Assembly: GCA_964412555.1 (NCBI GenBank)
Contig: CAYPPG010000010.1
Span: 62,001-126,000, forward strand
Direction of reading: 5' to 3'
Source of the DNA: CAYPPG01 sp964412555
Lineage (GTDB): Bacteria; Hinthialibacterota; Hinthialibacteria; Hinthialibacterales; Hinthialibacteraceae
DNA length: 64,000 nt
In this document: in pieces, positions 26,647 through 33,592 of the stretch
Numbering within the stretch: the first letter of the stretch is position 1
Layout: each line of letters starts with the position of its first letter
The notes under the pieces: generated by a model
Told to the model about the DNA's origin: nothing
The model's input: only the letters and a program-made list of their open reading frames with translations
Database searches by the model: none
Position numbers and translations under genes: made by a program

Positions 26647-26659
26647 CCACCTCCTTTTT
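26647..26659 (-). promoter_or_regulatory. Perfect Shine-Dalgarno without a start codon in the leader
   Basis: On the minus strand the sequence is AAAAAGGAGGTGG, a full match to the 16S rRNA 3' end. The next usable start codon is about 115 nt away, the gene's own ATG (which has its own GGGAGG). No ATG or TTG follows at translational spacing, and the GTG inside the site is too close. A similar site precedes the 55022-55996 gene. The wider 26532-26890 interval has no gene. Confidence 0.4.
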
Positions 26660-26890
26660 ACAACTGCTTCATTGCAAGCACAAATCCATGAAAAGGTATA
26701 ATCCTCTTCCTTGATACAGCGAACCTACCATATCAGAATTACAATGTCAAGAATCGATTTATCATTCATTCGTAGATAAAGAATCTCTCTCTTTTATGAA
26801 ATGAAGGTTCTGCGAACAAAATTTGGGATTTCCAGGAGTGAATTATGGAAAGTAAGACCGTCTGATAAGGCCAGTATGTTCGACTTTCTT

Positions 26891-27484
26891 TTATCGATGG
26901 CGTTTCATGGGTCGAGCCATGCGGTGGGGAGATTGGGAGGTTTCAGTTCGATCATCCTTTTGGGTCTGTTGTTCTTTTTGCTCATTCTCATTCGAATTGG
27001 ATACTGCTTCAAGAAGATCTAACGCAGCATTTTCGTCTTCTTCTTTGATATTCATCGTTTCTTCCGGTTTTGTTTCTTCTACGGATTCGACTGCCGTATT
27101 GCTCCCCAATGCTTTCATAAAACGGGGAGAGTGAATGGAACCTCGACTTAAATCGTCTTTCACCAAATAATCATTGGCGCCAAGCCTCAAAGCTACTTTT
27201 ACTGTTTTCTCCTTGTTGTCCGCTGTGAGAATCACGATTTGTGTGGATTGATCGATCTCCCGAATAAAACGAAGCACGGTCAATCCACTTCCCATCGGCA
27301 TCCCCAAATCCAGCAAGATCAAATCAGGCTTTTCCTGCATAAACAGTTGTAACGATTCATAACCCGTTACCGCTTCTCCCACTACTTCAAATCCTTGCTG
27401 CGCCAGTTTCGCACGCAACAACAAGCGGCATTCTTCGTTGTCTTCACAAATCAGCACCCGCTTTGAGCGCACCTTCTTGTCCAT
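26891..27484 (-). CDS. Response regulator, stand-alone receiver with acidic tail
   Basis: A 197-residue protein. Residues 8-125 form a CheY-like receiver: acidic pair E14-D15 (VLICEDNEECRLL), phospho-acceptor D59 (DLILLDLGMPMGSG), the conserved Thr in IVILTADN and Lys in GANDYLVKDDL. Residues 135-197 are a low-complexity Glu/Gln-rich tail ending in a basic MARPMKRHR. No DNA-binding or output domain is seen, so it works through protein contacts. No histidine kinase is adjacent. A longer frame begins at 27514, but the ATG at 27484 (MDKKVRSKRVLI) fits the domain. Confidence 0.88.
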   Translation of the reverse strand: MDKKVRSKRVLICEDNEECRLLLRAKLAQQGFEVVGEAVTGYESLQLFMQEKPDLILLDLGMPMGSGLTVLRFIREIDQSTQIVILTADNKEKTVKVALRLGANDYLVKDDLSRGSIHSPRFMKALGSNTAVESVEETKPEETMNIKEEDENAALDLLEAVSNSNENEQKEQQTQKDDRTETSQSPHRMARPMKRHR

Positions 27485-27633
27485 CGAACCGCTCCACTCG
27501 ATAAAAAAGTACAAATAAAATCTTTATCATGTCTATTTTACCACAGCGATTAGATCATCACTACCTTTTTTTGAGGAATGAGTTGATTTTCGGATAGAAG
27601 GATGGAAATTGAACTATAGGCGGTTCATGACTC

Positions 27634-27705
27634 TTATTTCTTCTTTTTTCCTTTGCACTTGTCTTTATGCTTACACTTATTGCATTTCCCCTTGCATTTA
27701 CTCAT
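27634..27705 (-). CDS. 23-residue Cys/Lys-rich mini-protein
   Basis: A short frame begins MSKCKGKCNKCKHKD and ends CKGKKKK then TAA. It has four Cys (positions 4, 8, 11, 17), one His (13) and about half Lys. The ATG is preceded by AGGAG at ideal distance. A CxxxCxxC spacing with a further Cys suggests metal or nucleic-acid binding. It was found by eye in an otherwise empty 370-nt interval (27485-27853). Coding is supported only by the ribosome site and composition. Confidence 0.5.
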   Translation of the reverse strand: MSKCKGKCNKCKHKDKCKGKKKK

Positions 27706-27853
27706 AGCGACTCCTGATTTGAATGAACTCGAATATCGCTCTCAGATCAAGATATTTGAGAAAATAGAGTATACTGGAATGATCAAGTGAGCGCTTTTGA
27801 AAAATCCGTGTGAAGGTTGTCGTTTGTGATGGATGGATTGACCTTATGTGTAA

Positions 27854-28048
27854 AATGATAATTTAGAATCAGCCGCTCATGTATCTCTTGCATCCGCCCA
27901 TCAATGCGATTATTTTTTAACCTGGAACTGTAAACATTTGGCAAATGCTCGTATTATTAAAAGAATAAAAAAGGTGTGCGATGAAACGAAAATGCACATG
28001 CCTTTTACCCGTACACCGAAAGAACTATGGTTGACGATCCTATCGTAA
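27854..28048 (+). pseudogene. C-terminal remnant of a PIN-domain toxin gene
   Basis: The frame open from 27854 reads ESAAHVSLASAHQCDYFLTWNCKHLANARIIKRIKK and ends MPFTRTPKELWLTILS, TAA at 28046-28048. AAHVALA...C-D-(F/Y)-L-L-T-W-N-C-(K/R)-H-(L/I)-A-N-A is the standard C-terminal third of a VapC-like PIN protein. No start codon and none of the first acidic residues are present, so the 5' two thirds are gone. It overlaps the intact downstream gene by 22 nt, as in the complete modules. Confidence 0.75.
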
Positions 28049-28254
28049 ACAAGGTGCGCAAGATTCGTGAAAGTCTGGCATCCGAATATAACTATAACCT
28101 TCATATCTATTTTAAAAAGCTCCGCAAAGAGGTGCAAAACACACAAAAGAAAAATCAAAGGCCACATCATTCGATTCCAAACGCGATAAAAAGTGAACGA
28201 GAGGAATCGTATAAATTACCTCTTGGCACTTACCGTCCACTTTTGATAGAGTAA
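28027..28254 (+). CDS. Small partner protein (putative antitoxin) of the lost PIN toxin
   Basis: A 75-residue protein starting MVDDPIVNKVRKIRESLASEYNYNLHIYFKKLRKE. The pattern (I-x-E-V-R-x-x-R-E-x-x-x-x-x-x-x-Y-D-x-x-x-I-F-x-x-L-R-K-x-Q) belongs to a common small-protein family found next to PIN genes. Its start overlaps the PIN remnant. It appears intact although its toxin is degraded. The C-terminal 40 residues are basic and not recognised. Confidence 0.65.
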   Translation: MVDDPIVNKVRKIRESLASEYNYNLHIYFKKLRKEVQNTQKKNQRPHHSIPNAIKSEREESYKLPLGTYRPLLIE

Positions 28255-28280
28255 CAAAAAAACAGTCTTAGGAGTTCAAG

Positions 28281-29876
28281 ATGTCAAATCGTCCACTGTT
28301 CAAACCACTTGCCGTCCTTATACCAATCCTCTTTTGTATCAATGCTCCTCCAGCACATACTGCTGAGCAATACAAAAAACAAAACCGGGACGCCATCTCC
28401 AATATCGTCGATGGGGATATCGAAGCCGCCGTGCAACATTTCACCGAATATCTCTCCCAACATCCGGCCGACTTGGAATCGATGTATGGATTGACGGTTG
28501 CTTACACGCAAAAGGGTCAAATCGAAAAGGCGATGCAATACGTCAAACAGGCTGTTGACAATGGGTTACCGTTTGGCCGTTTTTTAACCGGTCCACGGGA
28601 CTTACTCCAGCCCTTATACGATCATCCCGAATTTCAAGAATTTGCCAAAGATCATTCGATTGAGTGGCTACATGGTCCGCTGGTGGGATGCGTGAGACCT
28701 CGGAGCGCAAAATTTTGGGTTCGGACAGTACATGAAGTTCCCGTGCAAGTCATCGTCAGCGATAATCGAAGCATGCTTTCACCGATAGTATCCGAACCTG
28801 TCACAACAAAAAGTGAAAGGGATTTTACCGCAATAGCATCCGTAAATGGATTGCAGCCGAATACCGAATATTTTTACGAAATCGCCATCGACGGAAACAA
28901 ACAGTTGCAGCAGTGGTCTTTCTGCACTTTTCCCGAAGATGGATCCGCATCCAAATTTCAACTTGGATTCGGTGGTGGGGCTGGTTATACACCGCAATAT
29001 GAACACATGTGGAACACGATTCACTCGCATTCCTTGCGCGCATTTCTATTTCTTGGCGACAATGTCTACATTGACCATCCAACGCAACCGGCGGTGCAGC
29101 GATACTGCTACTACCGAAGGCAATCGCGTCCGGAGTTTCGACAATTTATTGCATCGACCTCGATATTTGCGATCTGGGATGACCATGATTTCACCACCAA
29201 CGATGCGGGCGGTGGTCCGGCACGGTTCGAGCCGGAATGGAAACTTCCCGTTTGGCGGGTATTCAAAGAGAACTGGAACAATCCCTCTTACGGTGGCGGC
29301 AAATCACAGCCCGGCTGCTGGTTCAATTTCTCCATCGGCGATGTCGATTTCATCATGCTGGATGGCCGTTACTACCGCACCGAACAAAGAATCGAGCATC
29401 CCTCCATGCTGGGACCGGCGCAAAAGGAATGGCTTTACAAGACATTGAAACAAGCGAAAGGAACCTTCAAAGTCCTGGCGTCACCCGTCCCCTGGGCTTA
29501 CGGAGCCAAGCCTGGCAGCCTCGATCCCTGGCAGGGATATAAGGAAGAGCGAAAAGAAATTTTTTCATTCCTTGCCGACAATCAAATCGACGGCGTGATC
29601 CTTATTTCCGCCGACCGCCACCGTTCCGACGCCTGGAAAATCGAACGGGAAAACGGGTATCCCCTCTATGAATTCGAAAGTTCCCGTCTGACCAATATCC
29701 ATACGCATGGGTTGATGCCCGGTTCCATGTTCGGCTACAACGACACGTGCTCCTTCGGAAAACTTCTCTTCGACACAACACAAGAAGATCCCACCGTCTC
29801 GTATGAAATCTACAGCATCGACAATGAGTTGATCCACAAGCTCACTCTGAAAAGGAGTCAGATCAGTCACAAATAA
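28281..29876 (+). CDS. Exported PhoD-like metallophosphatase with N-terminal TPR
   Basis: A 531-residue protein with a signal peptide (1-27, ending PPAHTA). Residues 35-125 form TPR-like helices (AVQHFTEYLSQHPADLESMYGLTVAYTQKGQIEKAMQYVKQAV). From about 130 it is a PhoD-type phosphatase: a beta-sandwich N-domain (GPLVGCVRPRSAKFWVRT...NTEYFYEIAIDG) and a metallophosphoesterase domain with FLGDNVYIDH, FAIWDDHDF-T-N-D and ISADRHRSDAW. Such enzymes hydrolyse phosphodiesters or phosphomonoesters with Fe/Ca. The TPR fusion is uncommon. AGGAG precedes the ATG. It is convergent with a 30-aa gene. Confidence 0.85.
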   Translation: MSNRPLFKPLAVLIPILFCINAPPAHTAEQYKKQNRDAISNIVDGDIEAAVQHFTEYLSQHPADLESMYGLTVAYTQKGQIEKAMQYVKQAVDNGLPFGRFLTGPRDLLQPLYDHPEFQEFAKDHSIEWLHGPLVGCVRPRSAKFWVRTVHEVPVQVIVSDNRSMLSPIVSEPVTTKSERDFTAIASVNGLQPNTEYFYEIAIDGNKQLQQWSFCTFPEDGSASKFQLGFGGGAGYTPQYEHMWNTIHSHSLRAFLFLGDNVYIDHPTQPAVQRYCYYRRQSRPEFRQFIASTSIFAIWDDHDFTTNDAGGGPARFEPEWKLPVWRVFKENWNNPSYGGGKSQPGCWFNFSIGDVDFIMLDGRYYRTEQRIEHPSMLGPAQKEWLYKTLKQAKGTFKVLASPVPWAYGAKPGSLDPWQGYKEERKEIFSFLADNQIDGVILISADRHRSDAWKIERENGYPLYEFESSRLTNIHTHGLMPGSMFGYNDTCSFGKLLFDTTQEDPTVSYEIYSIDNELIHKLTLKRSQISHK

Positions 29877-29886
29877 AGAGAAGTAT

Positions 29887-29979
29887 TTATACTCCAATCT
29901 TCGGATTCTTAGGTTTCGATATAATAAACGCAGCAACAATAATGACACATACAATAAGAATGGCAATTGTTTGAGCCAT
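29887..29979 (-). CDS. 30-residue single-span membrane mini-protein
   Basis: The frame reads MAQTIAILIVCVIIVAAFII followed by SKPKNPKIGV and TAA. One transmembrane helix fills residues 4-20 and the tail is basic, the form of regulatory small membrane proteins. GAGGAG lies at good spacing before the ATG. It ends 10 nt from the convergent phosphatase stop. Paired palindromes lie about 75-110 nt upstream of its start. No named family recognised. Confidence 0.6.
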   Translation of the reverse strand: MAQTIAILIVCVIIVAAFIISKPKNPKIGV

Positions 29980-30054
29980 AGATGTAGTAACTCCTCGATG
30001 GGGATGATCACCCCAGTGAAATGGCAAGAAACGAACGTCCCTGCCGGCCGGCTT

Positions 30055-30088
30055 CATTTCCGAAATGGTAACTCTATTTCAGAAATAG
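30055..30088. promoter_or_regulatory. Two ATTTCnGAAAT palindromes with centres 20 bp apart
   Basis: CATTTCCGAAATG (30055-30067, centre 30061) and CTATTTCAGAAATAG (30074-30088, centre 30081) are perfect odd-length palindromes sharing ATTTCnGAAAT. A 20-bp spacing puts them on the same DNA face. They lie upstream of the 30-aa gene on the minus strand and after the heparinase-like stop. GCCGGCCGGC (30043-30052) is a further palindrome beside them. This looks like a two-site operator. Confidence 0.55.
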
Positions 30089-30191
30089 CTGATTCCGAGG
30101 AGGATTATATCCATAGAATTCATTGGCGGCTAGGGTGAAGCATAGTCACGAATATTTTTTTCTCATTCATCTTTTCAGGGAAATCGATGGT

Positions 30192-32102
30192 TCAATCGTG
30201 AGATTCAACTTCGATTTTCACATCCCATTCTGCTTGCTTTCCCTCGCATCGTAACAACAAAAAACCAAGTTTCTGATTCGCCGGATTATCGGGGCACGTC
30301 CCAACAAAAACGTGATAAGATTCTTGAGAGGTGCAAACAAGAGTAAGCCTCCCCTTCACATCCCTCAAATCCCAAGTCAATTGGACTTCACCGTCGGATT
30401 GCGCCGTTTGAATATTCTGCAAATACTCGTACCCATTCGATTTGTTGAATTTCTCGGCTTCTTTGAGCGGAATACTGCTGTCCGCCAACGTTCCTCGAAT
30501 GTGATAGAACAGATCATATTGATTGGATTCCTTGGAGACCGCTCGAATATGATCAAGCACTTCATCCTCATTCAACCGAATCGTCCGCTTGATGTCCACA
30601 TTTTCATACGCTTCTTTGACTCCCGCTTCGACACGATTGTCATCAAATGAAACGAGATAACCGTCACAGCGTGCCTGCCGCTTTCCATTGACGACCAGCA
30701 TATTATGCGCAGCCGGTGAACGGTACCAGCGATTCAACGGAATCCCATAGCCGGATGTCCCGAGATCGGGCATCACCACACGATCCAGCGTATATAAGAT
30801 CATATTCAAACGGTCAAGATGATCATGCCCCCCGCCGTAAGGCCCGAATTTGAGATACACATTGACGGAATCGTTGCGGAGAAATCCAATACCCGATTCT
30901 TTAAATAAGACACTTTGCCTGGGCAGCGGCTTGGGAGCGGGAAGTTCCTCCGGACCATAAAGCAACGCATTTTCCGAAGTCCGTCTTTTCTCTTGATACA
31001 GATTCGAAAGAGTTTGGTGCAGAATATCATCTTCCCACAACCCGCATGCAATTTCATAATAAGAAATTTTCTGCTGGAGCGATTGCCCCGGCCAGCCGTC
31101 ATTATTCGCGGGGAATTCGCCATTGGGGAAAGTAAATTGAATCGGCGCGGTATACATCAAGTAAAATTTTTCGGTGCCGGTTAGATCATACCCCTGCGAC
31201 TTCGCCGCCAGGTACAGAGGCTGCAAAGAAGAGATCGTATAAAAGTGGTAACTGATGGAACCTTCAAACCAAAAACCGTCGTCCTTGACTCCTTTTTGAA
31301 TTTGTTGTTTCAAACCATACGGCCCATCGATAGCCTTACGCACCAGTTCCTCATCCCCGACGGCAAAACCGACAAGTCCAACAGCGGCATTGTGCCAGCT
31401 GTGAATATTGTGAATCGTACCGGTTTGGCTGTGAATGAACTTTGCATCGGGGAGCAGGAAATTGTTGACGATTTTTTCACGATCCTCGGATTGGAGGTTT
31501 GAACAAATATCCCAATACGCTTGCACAATCCGAACGAGCTGGGTTGCCTCATCCAGCGATTGTTCCCGAATAATTCCCTTCCCCGCATGTTTGCCGTGAG
31601 GCTCGAACTGATCGAAATGCTCTGCATACCAGATCAAAACTTTTTTCGTATAGTCAAAAAACCGACTTTCACCGGTCACACGAAAAAGAGCTGCGGCATC
31701 GGCTGCAGCAGATGAAATCTCGCTGTGAACAAGCGACCGCCAGCAATCGTCATACGGAGAACCGGAATACACCTTCCCGCATTCCGTACAGACATGCTCA
31801 TGCGGTTTTTCCGGATCGAACCGCAGGCGTTGGGCGTCATCGTCGCAGAAATATTCATGCAGCCAGCCTGTTTTTCCCAGCGGTGGATGGTCATACCGCT
31901 GCATGGTTCGCAATACACCTTTTTCGAGTTCCTGCACGAGGGAGGCTGCCCACTCGTGCTTTTCGACTTTTTCCCTGACTTGATCCCAATCGACTCCCCG
32001 CGATCCGGGATCGTCAATCGGCGCCGAGTACACAAATGACACACTAACCATCGTTATAAAGAAAGCAAAAAAAATAGGTTTCATGTTAAATATCATCGTC
32101 AT
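30192..32102 (-). CDS. Exported heparinase II/III-family polysaccharide lyase
   Basis: A 636-residue protein with a signal peptide (about 1-27, ending SFVYS). The N-terminal (alpha/alpha) toroid reads PPLGKTGWLHEYFCDDDAQRLRFDP, HSEISSAAADAAALFRVTGESRFFDYTKKVLIWYA, GTIHNIHSWHNAAVGLVG and SYHFYTISSLQPLYLAAKS. The C-terminal beta-sheet domain reads YLKFGPYGGGHDHLDRLNMILYTLDRVVMPDLGTSGYG (the H-x-H-x-D-x-L catalytic/metal loop). This is the alginate-lyase/heparinase II/III pattern; the substrate may be alginate, heparin-like or another uronan. A CxxC pair in HVCTECGKVYSG suggests a bound zinc. GGAG precedes the ATG. Confidence 0.85.
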   Translation of the reverse strand: MTMIFNMKPIFFAFFITMVSVSFVYSAPIDDPGSRGVDWDQVREKVEKHEWAASLVQELEKGVLRTMQRYDHPPLGKTGWLHEYFCDDDAQRLRFDPEKPHEHVCTECGKVYSGSPYDDCWRSLVHSEISSAAADAAALFRVTGESRFFDYTKKVLIWYAEHFDQFEPHGKHAGKGIIREQSLDEATQLVRIVQAYWDICSNLQSEDREKIVNNFLLPDAKFIHSQTGTIHNIHSWHNAAVGLVGFAVGDEELVRKAIDGPYGLKQQIQKGVKDDGFWFEGSISYHFYTISSLQPLYLAAKSQGYDLTGTEKFYLMYTAPIQFTFPNGEFPANNDGWPGQSLQQKISYYEIACGLWEDDILHQTLSNLYQEKRRTSENALLYGPEELPAPKPLPRQSVLFKESGIGFLRNDSVNVYLKFGPYGGGHDHLDRLNMILYTLDRVVMPDLGTSGYGIPLNRWYRSPAAHNMLVVNGKRQARCDGYLVSFDDNRVEAGVKEAYENVDIKRTIRLNEDEVLDHIRAVSKESNQYDLFYHIRGTLADSSIPLKEAEKFNKSNGYEYLQNIQTAQSDGEVQLTWDLRDVKGRLTLVCTSQESYHVFVGTCPDNPANQKLGFLLLRCEGKQAEWDVKIEVESHD

Positions 32103-32117
32103 TTTCTCCTATCCTGG

Positions 32118-32182
32118 GGCAATCACACAGGATTGCCACTACCCTTTGTAGGGATAGACCTGTGTGTCTATCCCATTTTTTT
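32118..32182. repeat. Two adjacent dispersed hairpins
   Basis: GGCAATC/GATTGCC (32118-32137) and GGGATAGAC/GTCTATCCC (32151-32174) are stems with loops ACACAG and CTGTGT. The second is followed on the plus strand by ATTTTTTT. Both flanking genes are on the minus strand, so these cannot be their standard terminators. They belong to the same family as those at 38.4 kb. Confidence 0.6.
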
Positions 32183-32195
32183 GTACGATTTCATT

Positions 32196-32915
32196 CTACG
32201 AACGACTGATCAAATCCGACTGTTTAATAATTTCAATCGCTTCGTCAATCGAGTCCGTACAACGAAACAACTCCAAATCCTCCGGTGAAATGTTGTTTTC
32301 AACAATCAACCGCTTTTTGATCCATTCTATTAAACCACTCCAATATTCCGATTCAAACAAGATAACCGGAAACGACTTGATTCGTTTGGTTTGAATGAGC
32401 GTTAACGACTCGAACAATTCATCCAATGTCCCATACCCGCCGGGAAAAATGACAAAAGCAATGGAATATTTGACCAACATGACTTTTCGGATGAAAAAGT
32501 AGCGGAAATTCAAGCCGGTGGTGATATAGGGATTCGGCTCCTGCTCCAACGGCAGTTCGATATTCAAACCAACAGATACCCCCTCTGACTCAAAAGCCCC
32601 TCGGTTGGCGGCTTCCATGATACCGGGTCCGCCACCGGTCACTGTGGCCAATTTTTCCTGCGCAATACGCCGCCCCAATTCCCGCGCGTTTTCGTAGCGA
32701 GGATGATCTTCCGGCGTGCGGGCAGAACCGAAGATGGAAACCGCCGGCGGCAGTTTGGCAAGAATTTCAAACGACTCGGCAAATTCCGACATAATCCGAA
32801 AGACGCGCCACACATCCCCGATCCCCATATAATCGATCAAAAACTGGCGCTGATCCCAATCGGTCAAATTTTTCGGTTTTGAAAGCGGAGTCCAAAGATG
32901 ATTGTTGTTTTTCAT
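32196..32915 (-). CDS. LOG-family (cytokinin riboside monophosphate phosphoribohydrolase-like) protein
   Basis: A 239-residue Rossmann-fold protein of the LOG/TIGR00730 family. Signatures are VSIFGSARTPEDHPRYENARELG, GGGPGIMEAANRGAFESEGVSVGLNIELP and IFPGGYGTLDELFESLTLIQT, with the P-G-G-x-G-T-x-x-E active site. It probably cleaves nucleoside 5'-monophosphates, although members are often annotated as lysine decarboxylases. GAGG precedes the ATG. No partners are evident. Confidence 0.9.
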   Translation of the reverse strand: MKNNNHLWTPLSKPKNLTDWDQRQFLIDYMGIGDVWRVFRIMSEFAESFEILAKLPPAVSIFGSARTPEDHPRYENARELGRRIAQEKLATVTGGGPGIMEAANRGAFESEGVSVGLNIELPLEQEPNPYITTGLNFRYFFIRKVMLVKYSIAFVIFPGGYGTLDELFESLTLIQTKRIKSFPVILFESEYWSGLIEWIKKRLIVENNISPEDLELFRCTDSIDEAIEIIKQSDLISRS

Positions 32916-33041
32916 AGGCCATCCTCACTGTAGTCTCGTAATGGATTGTTTATTGTAGAGGTTTCAAAATGAATTGTCAGAGGGCAAAACCAGCGGAATT
33001 CCAAAAATCATATTAAACTAGGGAGAACAAGAAAAAAGCGA

Positions 33042-33047
33042 TAAAAT
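33042..33047 (+). promoter_or_regulatory. -10 box placing hicA on a leaderless transcript
   Basis: TAAAAT (5 of 6 matches to TATAAT) ends 6 nt before the hicA ATG (33054). The nearest purine-rich run, GGGAGAACAA (33021-33030), is too far for translation. No good -35 box is seen. Confidence 0.3.
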
Positions 33048-33053
33048 ATATTC

Positions 33054-33308
33054 ATGAAAGCGAAACATCAGAGAACATTGCAGAAAATTTTTGAAAAACC
33101 GGATCGTGCGGATATTCAGTGGAAGGATATCGAAGCATTGTTTCTTTCACTTGGAGCTGTCATTAAAGAGGGGAAAGGATCTCGTGTACGAATTGACTAC
33201 CATGGAATCGCCTCCACCTTCCACCGTCCGCATCCGCAAAAAGAAACCAATAAATCAACAATCAAGGATATCCGAAATTTCTTAATTAGTATGGGGTTTG
33301 AGCAATGA
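33054..33308 (+). CDS. hicA: HicA-family toxin
   Basis: An 84-residue HicA-like mRNA interferase. DIQWKDIEALFLSLGAVIKEGKGSRVRIDYHGIASTFHRPHPQKETNKSTIKDIRNFLISMGF gives the double-stranded-RNA-binding-like fold with the catalytic His in TFHRPHP. It overlaps hicB by ATGA (33305-33308). Its first 40 nt recur at the end of hicB. Confidence 0.93.
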   Translation: MKAKHQRTLQKIFEKPDRADIQWKDIEALFLSLGAVIKEGKGSRVRIDYHGIASTFHRPHPQKETNKSTIKDIRNFLISMGFEQ

Positions 33309-33568
33309 AAGAATACAAAGGATATAACGGTATTTATGAATATGATGAAGACGCCCAGATTTACCATGGTCGAGTTACTGGAATCAAAGGTGTTGTAACA
33401 TTCGAGGCAGACACTCTCGAAGAACTGGAACAAGCCTTCCAAGACTCGGTCGATGACTATCTCGAATTCTGTGCCGAACTAGGAAGAGAACCGGAAACAC
33501 CATATAAAAGAGTGATCGCGGATGCTCATGAAAACGAAACATCAGAGAACATTGCAGAAAATTTTTAA
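33305..33568 (+). CDS. hicB: HicB-family antitoxin, apparently C-terminally truncated
   Basis: An 87-residue HicB: KGYNGIYEYDEDAQIYHGRVTGIKGVVTFEADTLEELEQAFQDSVDDYLEFCAELGREPETPYK, the RNase-H-like fold that binds HicA. Relatives continue after E-P-x-x-P-(Y/F) with a ribbon-helix-helix DNA-binding part. Here the sequence changes to RVIADAHENETSENIAENF, encoded by DNA nearly identical to the hicA start read in another frame. DNA-binding autoregulation may therefore be lost while toxin neutralisation remains. Confidence 0.88.
   Translation: MKEYKGYNGIYEYDEDAQIYHGRVTGIKGVVTFEADTLEELEQAFQDSVDDYLEFCAELGREPETPYKRVIADAHENETSENIAENF
33527..33566. repeat. 40-bp direct repeat of the hicA 5' end
   Basis: Bases 33053-33092 (the hicA start, encoding MKAKHQRTLQKIF) recur at 33527-33566 with one mismatch (G33060 versus A33534). 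Similarity then fades within a few bases. The second copy keeps an ATG (33528) in hicA frame but soon stops, so it is the stub of a second hicA. Confidence 0.9.
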
Positions 33569-33592
33569 AAACGGAATAATACAAGGTGGTAT

